Source of the DNA: Anaerolineales bacterium | GTDB taxonomy: Bacteria; Chloroflexota; Anaerolineae; Anaerolineales; UBA11858 | DNA length: 37,258 nt | Assembly (NCBI GenBank): GCA_016785015.1 | Contig: JADHTJ010000030.1 | Span: 1 to 37,258, forward strand | Direction of reading: 5' to 3' | In this document: piece after piece, positions 16,126 through 24,664 of the stretch | How positions within the stretch are numbered: the first letter of the stretch is position 1 | Layout: the number at the start of each line of letters is the position of its first letter | Notes under the pieces: model-generated | Told to the model about the DNA's origin: nothing | Database searches by the model: none | Seen by the model: only the letters and a program-made list of their open reading frames with translations | Translations under genes and position numbers: made by a program

Positions 16126-16824
16126 ATGGAGTCGGTGAACAATATGGTTGATCAATTGCAAAATTACCGCAGCAAAGAAGTAGAAGATAGTGCAAATCCA
16201 GATGTAATGCTTACCAAGCTTAAAAAGTTGATCGGGTTTGTGCGTGTCTGGATTACCCTGGCTACGATTCTGATGTTGCTTTTATTGCTCCTGAATTTAC
16301 GAGATGCTGCTAAATTACCTTTTGATTTCTTATATACACCCACACCTACATTTACTCCAACTTACACGCAAACACCCACCAGTACATCCACATTTACCCT
16401 GACCCCCTCGCCGACTTTTACATATACAATTACGCCTTCACAAACCCCAACGAATACACTGACGTTGACCCCAACTCTCACAGATACGGTTACACTCGAA
16501 CCAACAGTACCCCCCACACTTACAATTTCGCCGACAATAACGGAAACATTTACACCCTCGCCAACGTGGACGTGGACGCCATCTCTGACACCGACCAATA
16601 CACCGAAACCGCTAGAATATGCCACATTGCGATGGGCAATGCAGCTAAAATCTCCTGATGGCTTGGTTAGTGTGAATTTTCCTGCTGGAGAGAGAGTAGT
16701 TGTCCTTGATAGAAACGAAGCCAGTTGCTTAGTACGAATTTATAAGGAAGTTAAACTAGGTAGTGACTATATCTCCCTGACTGCCTGGGTTTCATCAGCG
16801 ACCGTGGGTGATGTATGCCCTTAA
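16126..16824 (+). CDS. Single-pass membrane protein with Thr/Pro stalk and C-terminal SH3-like domain
   Basis: The protein has a cytoplasmic N-terminus of about 40 residues and one membrane segment (WITLATILMLLLLLLNL). A stalk of about 90 residues follows, made almost only of Thr, Pro and Ser (TPTFTPTYTQTPTST and onward). The C-terminal ~60 residues are a small beta domain (ERVVVLDRNEASCLVRIY, ISLTAWVSSATVG) that looks like a bacterial SH3-type domain. I infer an envelope protein holding its terminal domain away from the membrane. The start is uncertain: GTG at 16108, ATG at 16126 and ATG at 16144 are all in frame, and none has a strong Shine-Dalgarno. Confidence 0.75.
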   Translation: MESVNNMVDQLQNYRSKEVEDSANPDVMLTKLKKLIGFVRVWITLATILMLLLLLLNLRDAAKLPFDFLYTPTPTFTPTYTQTPTSTSTFTLTPSPTFTYTITPSQTPTNTLTLTPTLTDTVTLEPTVPPTLTISPTITETFTPSPTWTWTPSLTPTNTPKPLEYATLRWAMQLKSPDGLVSVNFPAGERVVVLDRNEASCLVRIYKEVKLGSDYISLTAWVSSATVGDVCP

Positions 16825-16827
16825 GGA

Positions 16828-17745
16828 TCAGGATGCAGAACTAACTGGGGCTATTTTCCCATTGGGAAATGATACGAGAATTACCCCACAAATTACCAAT
16901 ATCGCACCAAAAATTTGCCAAAAATCCAGGCGTTCATTTAGGATGATATACGCCAGGATAGCAGCAAAAACAATTTCTGCCATGGCGGTGATCGATGCAA
17001 CACTGGCTTGAAGGCGATTCAATCCCATGGTGTACAAACTGAAACCAGTGATGGTTGATATCAGAATCAGACTAACAAAATAGCCCGATACTTTGGGTGG
17101 AATTGGCCATGGGATGGGTTTTCCGAACTGCAGGGGAAGTAGTGCGATCGTGGCGAAGGCAAACACGTAAAATAAGATTGTCCAAGGACTATAATTTCCA
17201 GCCAGTTTTTTGCCGAATAGCGTGAAAGACCCATAAGCAAGGGCACCAATCACTCCCAAGATAATGCCAAGTGGTGTGACAGGATGACCCCCAGAGCTGA
17301 TGATCCCTGAACATAATATAGTCCCGGTGACTGAAAGCAGTACAGCGATTATTTTATTGCTTGTGAGAGCTTCTCCGAAGACCCACCAGGCCATAATCGT
17401 CACGAAAATGGGCCCATTGCTTTGTATTACGGTTGCTATGGAAGCGCCGAGCAGCACTACGGTGATATTCCATAATACATGAAAAAGACCGATACTGATA
17501 GCTCCCATTGCGAGTAACCAGGGCAGATCGTTTCGCCGGATTCGTAATAATTTAGGGCGGAAGATCATGATACCCAGAAACAACGTGATAAATGTACTCA
17601 GATCACGCCAAAATGCCAAACTGACAGCGGGGATGTCGATTTCCTGGTAGATGAGGTTTATCAAGATGCCGGAAGTGGACCAGAAGATGGTTGCAAGGAG
17701 AACGAGCAGGATGCCCTGGATGCGGGTGGGGAGGTTGTTTTTCAT
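16828..17745 (-). CDS. EamA/DMT-superfamily transporter
   Basis: The 305-residue protein has ten predicted membrane segments in two EamA repeats (about 10-140 and 155-290). The first contains ATIFWSTSGILI. Both halves end in sequences typical of the drug/metabolite transporter fold, for example SITAMAEIVFAAILAYIILNERLDFWQIFGAILVICGVIL (shown here only as the family-defining C-terminal region). Such proteins export amino acids, metabolites or drugs, and the substrate cannot be read. It is convergent with the Thr/Pro-stalk protein and the two stop codons almost touch. G-rich sequence directly before the ATG can act as Shine-Dalgarno. There is no clear functional link to neighbours. Confidence 0.93.
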   Translation of the reverse strand: MKNNLPTRIQGILLVLLATIFWSTSGILINLIYQEIDIPAVSLAFWRDLSTFITLFLGIMIFRPKLLRIRRNDLPWLLAMGAISIGLFHVLWNITVVLLGASIATVIQSNGPIFVTIMAWWVFGEALTSNKIIAVLLSVTGTILCSGIISSGGHPVTPLGIILGVIGALAYGSFTLFGKKLAGNYSPWTILFYVFAFATIALLPLQFGKPIPWPIPPKVSGYFVSLILISTITGFSLYTMGLNRLQASVASITAMAEIVFAAILAYIILNERLDFWQIFGAILVICGVILVSFPNGKIAPVSSAS

Positions 17746-17866
17746 TGCCCCCCGCCCGCCCCAATTCTGGGGGGAGTGCTGGTTCTCCCTTGAAAATATG
17801 TATTAACAGTTTTTATTATATATGGGGTCGCGATCGATTTTCTGCGTGAACGGTGCTTCTGGAATT

Positions 17867-17884
17867 CCCCCCAAGGTTGGGGGG
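17867..17884. repeat. Short GC-rich palindrome
   Basis: CCCCCCAA and TTGGGGGG flank a GG centre. A related C-run/G-run hairpin (CCCCAATTCTGGGGGG) lies about 110 nt to the left. They frame the gap between the EamA gene and the DUF559 pseudogene. They may be REP-like or may terminate the pseudogene transcript. Confidence 0.5.
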
Positions 17885-17908
17885 GTAGGGGTGCAAAAAT
17901 TAATTTCA

Positions 17909-18274
17909 CTACGATAATTCCTTCGCTGTTTTTAGTATTTGCTCAAGTATCGAAGACAAATCCGTAGACACTTCGTCATTTCGAAATCGTAATACATGAT
18001 ACCCATAATCGTTCAATTGCTGTGTTCTTGCTTCATCATAATCCGGTTGCGTTTCATGCACGTCCCCGTCGAGCTCCACGACAAGTTTGCAGGCCGGGCA
18101 GTAGAAATCTAAGCTGAATTGACCTACTGGATGTTGTGCGCGGAACTTGAAACCTACTAATTTTTTGCCATTCAAAGCTCACCAGGTAGTCATTTCTGCT
18201 GGTGTCATATTTTGGCGTAATTGGCGCGCGCTGGCTTCTATCTCTGGGGTCGTGCCCCGTATTCGGGGGTTGTT
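17909..18274 (-). pseudogene. DUF559 (VSR-like endonuclease fold) gene disrupted by an in-frame stop
   Basis: The 3' part reads LNGKKLVGFKFRAQHPVGQF, SLDFYCPACKLVVELDGD and VLRFRNDEV. This matches DUF559 proteins, a VSR/PD-(D/E)XK-type fold. The N-terminal family motif continues upstream in the same frame as RGTTPEIEASARQLRQNMTP then AEMTTW. It is interrupted by TGA at 18179-18181, exactly where the family continues with a residue before ALxGxKL. No ATG is found upstream before a TAA at 18275-18277. This is a nonsense-mutated gene that may also lack its start. A TTG restart would give an 88-residue fragment lacking the N-terminal helix. Confidence 0.8.
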
Positions 18275-18358
18275 TTACTTCCTTTCATGAATAAATCGGA
18301 GAAAGACCGCTAGATTTTTGGACATAAATAATCTGCAATCCTTAATAGGGTAATAATA

Positions 18359-19942
18359 CTAACGTATTCCGTTAGGTACTAAATACATTCCTTCCATGAA
18401 GAGCATATTGAAGTTACCATCGGTGTCCAAATCGATCTGTTGAGCATGGTCAGCCAACTTTTCTCCTTTAGAGAAGCCATCATCAGTGAGGAACATGGCT
18501 GCCCCAAAGCCAGCCCCGTTGGCCGCAGTTTCGACGATTTCTTTGCTGACGGGTGGGATCATACCAATATTTAGAATGGCGTCGATGTCGACTTGCCCGC
18601 CGAAAGAGCCGGTTAAGATGACTTTCTGGAGATCATTTGGTGTTAAATTGAGCTGTTGCATGAGCACATCGATTGCTGCGCGGATGGCCCCCTTAGCTTT
18701 TTGGAGTTCTCGAACATCGGTTTGTGTCAGGCGAAGATTTCCTTCGGGTGTCAGGCGGATGCTGCGGTGGTTGAATTCGTCATCGCTGACAAGATTGGAG
18801 AAGCGTTTAGGATTTTCCTGGATACGACCTGTATCATCAATCACACCAGCTTGGTGGAGTTGATGCACCGCACTGAGCAAACCCGATCCTGTTAAACCGA
18901 TGGGTTCTTCATCCGCGATGGTGCTCAAAATTAACTCATCGTCTCCAATTGAAACTTCGACAATGGCGCCATCGATGGCGCGCGTGCCGCAGGAGATGTT
19001 GACTCCTTCGAAGGCAGGTCCGGCGGCTGTCGATGCAGTTAGGATACGCTCACCATCGGTTACCATAACTTCGCCGTTGGTACCTAAATCAATAGCGGCA
19101 ATAGGTCCAGGGGGGTCATCGAACTTGAAATAGGCCAGACATGCCAGAGCGTCAGAGCCGACAAAGCCGCCAATTAAGGGCGGGAGAGATACCTTTACCC
19201 CTTCAGGGAAAATGCCTCCCATCAGGTGGGTGGCGTCTTCGATCGAGTCAGCACTGTGGGGTTGAAAAGGCATTAGGGCAAGGTTATCTAAGGGAAGCTG
19301 CGCCAATAGATGGTGCATAGCCACGTTTCCGACGATGGTCACCCGTTCGATGCGATCGCGTACTCGCTGCGAGAGGTTCAAAGAATCAACGGCTTGATTT
19401 ATGGAAGCAAGCGCTAATCTGTGCAATCGGTCAGCATTGGTCTGATCATCGATAGCCGCGGCCAACCGCGATATCACATCCGCGCCATAGACGGTTTGTT
19501 GGTTGAGGCCCGCACCCCCTGCAGCCACCTCGCCATTGTCAAGCAGAGTCAAGAAAGCGGCTACTGTGGTTGATCCGAGGTCGATGGCCAATCCTAAGGG
19601 AACGTCTTTTTCACGCTTGTATCGAGAACTGCTCTTGAAGATCTTGTTGGAATAAACCACAATCGGCGATAAAACCACCCGAGCGTCATCGTCAACCCTG
19701 GCTCGGCAGGCCAGACGATTGTTCAGTGCAAGCTCGCCTGGGGATAGGTTTTCAAGTTCGATTTCATCGGGTTCTCTAACACCTTCTTCCACTAAGACTT
19801 TACACTTGCCACAAGTGCCACGCCCGGCGCAAGGTTGTTCAAGAGGTAATCCAGTTTCGGCAATAATGTCTCCGAGAAGACTGTCTGGTTGGGCTTCAAT
19901 GGATTTTTGTTCTTCTCCGTAAATGACGGTGATTTGAGGCAT
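18359..19942 (-). CDS. Corrinoid-protein reductive activator, RACo-like (2Fe-2S + ASKHA/DUF4445)
   Basis: Cys38, Cys44, Cys47 and Cys79 (PCAGRGTCGKC ... RLACRA) form a plant-type 2Fe-2S ferredoxin domain at residues 1-90. From about residue 115 the ASKHA-type ATPase domain begins with LAIDLGSTTVAAFL. It continues through AIDLGTNGEVMV and VILTGSFGGQVD. Family knowledge: RACo proteins use ATP to drive electron transfer to an inactive Co(II) corrinoid protein and restore Co(I). At 527 residues it is shorter than the characterised RACo of acetogens (over 600), mainly in the linker. It is the last gene of the minus-strand methyltransferase run, about 110 nt after the hydantoinase-like gene. A CAGGAAC precedes the ATG. 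Confidence 0.9.
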   Translation of the reverse strand: MPQITVIYGEEQKSIEAQPDSLLGDIIAETGLPLEQPCAGRGTCGKCKVLVEEGVREPDEIELENLSPGELALNNRLACRARVDDDARVVLSPIVVYSNKIFKSSSRYKREKDVPLGLAIDLGSTTVAAFLTLLDNGEVAAGGAGLNQQTVYGADVISRLAAAIDDQTNADRLHRLALASINQAVDSLNLSQRVRDRIERVTIVGNVAMHHLLAQLPLDNLALMPFQPHSADSIEDATHLMGGIFPEGVKVSLPPLIGGFVGSDALACLAYFKFDDPPGPIAAIDLGTNGEVMVTDGERILTASTAAGPAFEGVNISCGTRAIDGAIVEVSIGDDELILSTIADEEPIGLTGSGLLSAVHQLHQAGVIDDTGRIQENPKRFSNLVSDDEFNHRSIRLTPEGNLRLTQTDVRELQKAKGAIRAAIDVLMQQLNLTPNDLQKVILTGSFGGQVDIDAILNIGMIPPVSKEIVETAANGAGFGAAMFLTDDGFSKGEKLADHAQQIDLDTDGNFNMLFMEGMYLVPNGIR

Positions 19943-20053
19943 AAAATGTTCCTGTGTTGAAAATAATATTCGATAGCAACTTTTTTAGTTCATTGAGAAT
20001 TATGGTTCCTGTTATTGAACACGAAAAATTATTCAGAAAACCAGTGTCCAATC

Positions 20054-22057
20054 TTATTTTGCTAATCGGGGGTTGCCCACAGCCTGAGCGCGGATACGGT
20101 ATGTGTCCAAGCCATCATTCGCTTCATCTATGGTCACTTGCGGATTATCTGCCCCCGAACGCAAGGCTGCACTCAAAGCGCGTTCCTGACTAAATTGGCG
20201 CGCAAAATTTAGTGCCTCGTCAATATCTTCATATTCTTGGCGATCGTCCCGTGTTTGGACAAAGTAGCTGATCACATCCAAACCGGACTCGGTTAGACGC
20301 GGATAAACCAAAATCTCCTCCGCGACCATGATGCTCCCTGAAACAGCACCAACTGCGTTGGCTACATAGAAATAATCCGGGAGGATCAGTTCTGTTTGTA
20401 AAATCTTGGCTACATCTCTTAGCATAATTTCTGCTGGAGCACCGATGCCGATGATAGGGTGTCTCAGGCGAATTTGTGTGTCCAGATGGGGATGTGCGTC
20501 ATTAATGCTATTGTGGAAGAACCAGGCACCGATATCTTTGATCGTATACGAACCCCTTGGAACCGCGCGCTCACTTAGGAATTCGACCACAGCTTGAACG
20601 ATGAGCTCTGTGATCTGTGACCATATGAATTTCGATAAATCTGAATCATCCCAATTGAGATGATTGCTGAGCAAAGTCAGACCATATTGAGATGCCTGGG
20701 CATCCCAAGGAGTGTAACGGCCATCGACATGCAGTAAATCTGTTGGAGTCAAACCCGCTTTGCCGATGATCTCTTGACGCAATAATTCCTCGGCGTTGAG
20801 CTGGTTGATATGTAAGAGATCTAACTCTTTTAGAAGCTCTGGAATTGGTTGGGGACCATCGGAGAGAACCTTTATCAGCTTCTTTTCGCGCTCGGATTTG
20901 ATAATATGTTTATCTGTGGGTTCACGCAGCAAAAACCAATGTTCTAGCCATATTGGATGATTAGGGGGCCAAGTTTTTTGGGTTAGGCTTTTCAACTGCC
21001 CGACCAGACCAGGATGTTCGTGGGCGAGATAAGCTAATGGCACGACGCGCTCGGGACCGATGGTTATCTCGTTCTGGCGGTCGAGAGCGATGTGGCTATC
21101 ACCACCTAAGCCGATCGAAAGCAAGTTTGCAGCTTGGACAGATGTCTTGTAACCGGCAACTGCCGCCCCCTGCTCACTGATAGTTACTTCACCGTTTTGG
21201 ATCAGCGCTAAATCCGTTGTAGTGCCCCCAACATCCAAAACCAGGGCATCATCTTGGTTGGAAAGAAAACGCCCACCAATGGCACTTGCCGCCGGTCCAG
21301 AGTGGATTGTTTCAACTGGGGTTCTGGCGGCAAACTCATCACTCATCAGAGTGCCATCGCCGCGCACCACCATCAAAGGAGCCTTGATACCCCTACGTTC
21401 TATGGCTCTGCGAACGGCGATGATGAAATCTTGTAGCACAGCAAGTAACGATGCATTCAAGGCCGCAGTTGTTGCGCGCTCCACAGAGCCGAGTTTGGTG
21501 GATAGTTGACTTCCTAAGACAATGGGCAAATCACAAACTTGGGTGATGGCGTTAAAAACCCGATTTTCATGCTCTGGATTGAGGGGACTAAAATAGCTGG
21601 ACACGGCGATGGCATCAACCTGGTTTTTTACCGTTGTGGTTTTGTCGAGAATCCCGGACAAATCTAAGTTCTCTTTTTCCTGACCGTGAAGATCGTGTCC
21701 ACCGTTGAAATAGTAGAAGTTTGGTGTAGCAAATTGAGCATCCAGCTTGAAGGATGTTACCAATTCCGGATCGTAGCCGATAAGAAAAAGTGCTACTCGC
21801 TTACCTTTTCCCTCAGCGATTGCATTGGTTGCCAGAGTTGTCGAAACTGATACCATTTTTATGGCCGATGGCTCTCGAATATCGATGCCTTCGATGACGC
21901 GTTCGATGCCGATGGAAAAATCGCGTTTGGTGGTCAGGCTTTTATAGGATGCCAGCACCTGACGAGAGTGATATTCAAGCAGTACACCGTCGGTGTAAGT
22001 GCCGCCTGTGTCGATGCCCAGAACCAGGGCTTGGGAACTGTCTTGATGTGATGGCAA
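20054..22057 (-). CDS. Hydantoinase/oxoprolinase-family protein (HyuA-like ATPase)
   Basis: The 667-residue protein has the HyuA/OxoA signature. Its phosphate-binding motifs are VLGIDTGGTYTDGVLLE near the N-terminus and ALVLDVGGTTTDLALIQNG in the centre. IGLGGDSHIALD follows, all within an actin/ASKHA-like fold. HyuA relatives hydrolyse cyclic amides with ATP. Similar genes are common in MttB/corrinoid clusters, where their role is not established. No HyuB partner is present, so classical hydantoin or oxoproline hydrolysis is doubtful. I infer a role in substrate conversion or cofactor/protein activation. The start is TTG at 22057, preceded by AGAGG at 7 nt. It lies between MttB-1 and the RACo-like gene on the same strand. 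Confidence 0.88.
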   Translation of the reverse strand: MPSHQDSSQALVLGIDTGGTYTDGVLLEYHSRQVLASYKSLTTKRDFSIGIERVIEGIDIREPSAIKMVSVSTTLATNAIAEGKGKRVALFLIGYDPELVTSFKLDAQFATPNFYYFNGGHDLHGQEKENLDLSGILDKTTTVKNQVDAIAVSSYFSPLNPEHENRVFNAITQVCDLPIVLGSQLSTKLGSVERATTAALNASLLAVLQDFIIAVRRAIERRGIKAPLMVVRGDGTLMSDEFAARTPVETIHSGPAASAIGGRFLSNQDDALVLDVGGTTTDLALIQNGEVTISEQGAAVAGYKTSVQAANLLSIGLGGDSHIALDRQNEITIGPERVVPLAYLAHEHPGLVGQLKSLTQKTWPPNHPIWLEHWFLLREPTDKHIIKSEREKKLIKVLSDGPQPIPELLKELDLLHINQLNAEELLRQEIIGKAGLTPTDLLHVDGRYTPWDAQASQYGLTLLSNHLNWDDSDLSKFIWSQITELIVQAVVEFLSERAVPRGSYTIKDIGAWFFHNSINDAHPHLDTQIRLRHPIIGIGAPAEIMLRDVAKILQTELILPDYFYVANAVGAVSGSIMVAEEILVYPRLTESGLDVISYFVQTRDDRQEYEDIDEALNFARQFSQERALSAALRSGADNPQVTIDEANDGLDTYRIRAQAVGNPRLAK

Positions 22058-22107
22058 GTAATACCTCTAAAGTGAGAATAAAGAATGGGTTGGGAGATAG
22101 CATTGCA

Positions 22108-22186
22108 TAGGGTAGCAGCCCAACCGCGTTGGGCAATATTTAAATATTGATTGCCCTTCAGCCAACGCGGTTGGCTTTCCACCCTA
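22108..22186. repeat. Long inverted repeat with CAACCGCGTTGG arms
   Basis: TAGGGTAGCAGCCCAACCGC on the left pairs imperfectly with GCCAACGCGGTTGGCT and CCACCCTA on the right, around ATATTTAAATATTGAT. The outer TAGGGT/ACCCTA ends also pair. Confidence 0.75.
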
Positions 22187-22310
22187 TGATTTAAAAATTG
22201 TGCATTTGGTCCAGATGCCTAATTCATCAAGCACTTTGGGGCGTGACCTCCCTCAATGAACAGCGACCACGCGCGAGGAAGTTTGAATCACGCCCCTATC
22301 AGCATATTCA

Positions 22311-22371
22311 GAAACCGAGTTTTTTGTTCTCAATCAATGCAATTGCTCAAGAAACTAAAAAACTCGGTTTC
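22311..22371. repeat. Inverted repeat GAAACCGAGTTTTTT
   Basis: Perfect 15-bp arms: GAAACCGAGTTTTTT (22311-22325) and AAAAAACTCGGTTTC (22357-22371). On the minus strand the T-run follows the first arm, just downstream of MttB-1. Similar GAAACC/GGTTTC repeats are, from general knowledge, common in Chloroflexota and cyanobacteria. Confidence 0.75.
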
Positions 22372-22382
22372 TATAATCGGAT

Positions 22383-23885
22383 TTACCCAAACATGGCGAA
22401 ATCTAACTCATCACCTTTGTGTTTTTCGTCAGCCAGTTCACAGATGCGGCGCAGTTCTTTGAACATCTTCTCATCCATCAACGGCTCTGTTTCTTCCTCG
22501 AGGATTTCGATGACACGTTCATTAACGCGCTCGCGGTAAGTTTTGCTACCAGCCGCTTCCCAATTCTCCCAGTTATTGCGGTCGATCAGTTTGGGCCGCC
22601 AGATATCGGTCTTGAAGCGTGCGTAAGTATGCTCATGGTCGAGGTAGTGTCCGCCGGGGCCGACTTCATCCATTACGTGAAGCGCACGACTGTCATCAGT
22701 GACTTCAATGCCGCGCAGAATGCGCTTGACCATATCGATGATCTCATCCGAAGCGACCATCATCTCCATTGAGCTAGTAAGACCTTGTTCCAGGTAGCCG
22801 ACATCGTGGATCATGTTGCCGCCGCTCAGTGCCGCAGTGGTGAGGTTGATCGTAGCTTCCATGGCAGCTTGTTCGTCGAACATTTTGGCATCAGAGCAGC
22901 CGCCGGTCTCATATTCGGGTAGGCCCAGCCATTTGGTGATTTGCGTGTATGCTGCGCTCAATAATGCCATCTCTGGTGAGCCGTAGCAGTACACCGTGGT
23001 GAGCATATCCATGTTAGACATCAGACCGCCGATGATCAAGGGTGCCCCCGGTTTACGCGTTTGGCTGAGCACGATGCCAAACAGGCTCTCTGTTAGTGCC
23101 TGGACGGCGGTGCCTGCCAGAGTGCACGGCGCTGTAGCCCCAGCTAATGGGCATGGCGTGTAAACAAAGGGGATCTCATTATCCGTGGCGAAGAGTAATT
23201 TTTGCACCACCTCTTCGGAATGGCTCAGCGGGGATACCGGTTCGATGTAAAGCGAAAAGATGGGGCCTTTACGCCATTCATCTTTTCCACCTACGCGGAT
23301 GTAGGCCATTTCTAATTGATCCTTCAAGCCTTCGATATCCACGGCAGTGATGTTGATGGGTTTGGTGGTGCCTTCGAGCATGGCCAGATATTGCCAGCGG
23401 TCGTATGTGCCCACTGCAGTATCCTGCACAATGCCCAGGGACATATGGAAATCTAGGTTGGGCAGTGCTTGAGCTACACGAGCAATGTTCTTGACATCAT
23501 TGTACTTTGCACGCCGTCGCTCGCCAGTATAAGGATCGATCGTGAATGGGGTATCGGATCCAGCCCCAAAGGTGATCGAATCCTTGTAGAGTTCCATCTT
23601 ATGTTTGCGGTCCGGACCCACAGTAACCACTTTGCTGGGTACTGTGGCCAGGGCTTTGTCTACCATCCAGGGTGGGATTTTAACTAACGCGCTATCGTCG
23701 GTTTTGTCTTCGACGATGGCGCCGCCTTCGTAAGCAACTTTTACACCTTCCTCATCGTATACGCGCACTCCTGTTTCATAAAGCACGGTCAGCGCAGAAT
23801 AAAAGATGGCTTCGATCTCATCTTCGGTGAGAACTTTGAAAGTGGGTGTTGCGTTAACGAGATAATTTGTTTTTCTTACTTGCAT
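22383..23885 (-). CDS. MttB-superfamily methyltransferase, non-pyrrolysine (MttB-1)
   Basis: The 500-residue protein is a full-length member of the trimethylamine methyltransferase (COG5598) family without an internal amber codon, so it is of the MtgB-like class. Visible family motifs: LTEDEIEAIFYSALTVLYET at the N-terminus, FGAGSDTPF, GLPEYETGGCSDAKMFDEQA, NMIHDVGYLEQGLTSS and GPGGHYLDHEHT. Characterised non-Pyl members demethylate glycine betaine, proline betaine, carnitine or gamma-butyrobetaine, passing CH3 to a Co(I) corrinoid protein. The substrate here is unknown. AGGAG precedes the ATG. It follows the DUF1638 gene in the same direction with about 55 nt between. It is cytosolic. Confidence 0.93.
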   Translation of the reverse strand: MQVRKTNYLVNATPTFKVLTEDEIEAIFYSALTVLYETGVRVYDEEGVKVAYEGGAIVEDKTDDSALVKIPPWMVDKALATVPSKVVTVGPDRKHKMELYKDSITFGAGSDTPFTIDPYTGERRRAKYNDVKNIARVAQALPNLDFHMSLGIVQDTAVGTYDRWQYLAMLEGTTKPINITAVDIEGLKDQLEMAYIRVGGKDEWRKGPIFSLYIEPVSPLSHSEEVVQKLLFATDNEIPFVYTPCPLAGATAPCTLAGTAVQALTESLFGIVLSQTRKPGAPLIIGGLMSNMDMLTTVYCYGSPEMALLSAAYTQITKWLGLPEYETGGCSDAKMFDEQAAMEATINLTTAALSGGNMIHDVGYLEQGLTSSMEMMVASDEIIDMVKRILRGIEVTDDSRALHVMDEVGPGGHYLDHEHTYARFKTDIWRPKLIDRNNWENWEAAGSKTYRERVNERVIEILEEETEPLMDEKMFKELRRICELADEKHKGDELDFAMFG

Positions 23886-23940
23886 GATTCTTACTCCTGT
23901 CTTCGCTCGCCCGAATGACCCTTAGGGTCTGGGCTTAATA

Positions 23941-24639
23941 TCAGCGTAAAAACATCTCTTGTTTGATCTCGCCACCGGGTGGAATCACCAGGAACTCGCT
24001 ATCGACATCATCAGGTGAGGCGGCGATTTCGATCAGCCGCCGCACATAGATGTCTGAACCAAGGATCTCTTCGTAACGCATACCCCATTGCTGGCAATAT
24101 TCTGCAACTTCCAGCGCTTGTGGGCGATACTTTTCCAAATCTTCTTCTGTATGCGCCACAAGCACCAAACGTTCGTAATTCTGGTATTGCTGATCCATGA
24201 TCCAGGCCGCGTCGTCCTGGCCATATTTTTCGACGTATTCTTGATATTCCTGGTAAGGATTGCTGCCCGATTCCAGCCAGCCCTTTGTCAGATAATATGA
24301 GCCAGGGGTGGCTTCGAATTCCTGAATATAGCGTTTGTATGATCCGAGCAGGATTGCAATGCAATCATCTGTGCGGGGTACTAGCAGGGTATGGTTGCCG
24401 GCTTTAATTCCTTTCAAGCCATTGCCGCACAGTCCATATCCCAAGATGATCAGACTGGGCTCTTGCACTTCATCGAGCGTGTCTTGCAGAGTCCAGGTAA
24501 GTTTCTCTGGAACACGATGCAGCCCATAATCCAAGAATGTGAAGCGTTCAGCCATTCCTTCTGGGGTGAGGTCTTCCAGTAAACTTTTGAAGACCTGGCA
24601 AGCAATGACTACGATGGGTAATTCATTCGGTGACGTCAC
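23941..24639 (-). CDS. DUF1638 protein of methyltransferase clusters
   Basis: The product carries DUF1638 hallmarks: an early ACQVFK stretch, SLIILGYGLCGNGLKGIKAG, LLVPRTDDCIAILLGSYKRY, GSYYLTKGWLESG and a C-terminal FLVIPPGGEI. Conserved Cys and the GYGLCGNG motif suggest a metal or cofactor site. DUF1638 genes are regularly neighbours of corrinoid proteins and MttB-like genes in methanogens and other anaerobes, and their function is unproven. I prefer the GTG at 24639, which has AGAGG 8-9 nt upstream. A GTG at 24675 overlapping the corrinoid gene by 11 nt is possible but lacks a Shine-Dalgarno. It sits between corrinoid protein A and MttB-1. Confidence 0.85.
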   Translation of the reverse strand: MTSPNELPIVVIACQVFKSLLEDLTPEGMAERFTFLDYGLHRVPEKLTWTLQDTLDEVQEPSLIILGYGLCGNGLKGIKAGNHTLLVPRTDDCIAILLGSYKRYIQEFEATPGSYYLTKGWLESGSNPYQEYQEYVEKYGQDDAAWIMDQQYQNYERLVLVAHTEEDLEKYRPQALEVAEYCQQWGMRYEEILGSDIYVRRLIEIAASPDDVDSEFLVIPPGGEIKQEMFLR

Positions 24640-24664
24640 AACAATTGCCTCTAACCCTAACGCC

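Larger units (their letters stand above)
22058..22382. other. Intergenic region with two hairpins inside the methyltransferase run
   Basis: These 325 nt carry no gene. They hold an inverted repeat at 22108-22186 and a second at 22311-22371 that starts 12 nt after the MttB-1 stop. Both could modulate read-through from MttB-1 into the hydantoinase-like gene. Confidence 0.6.
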
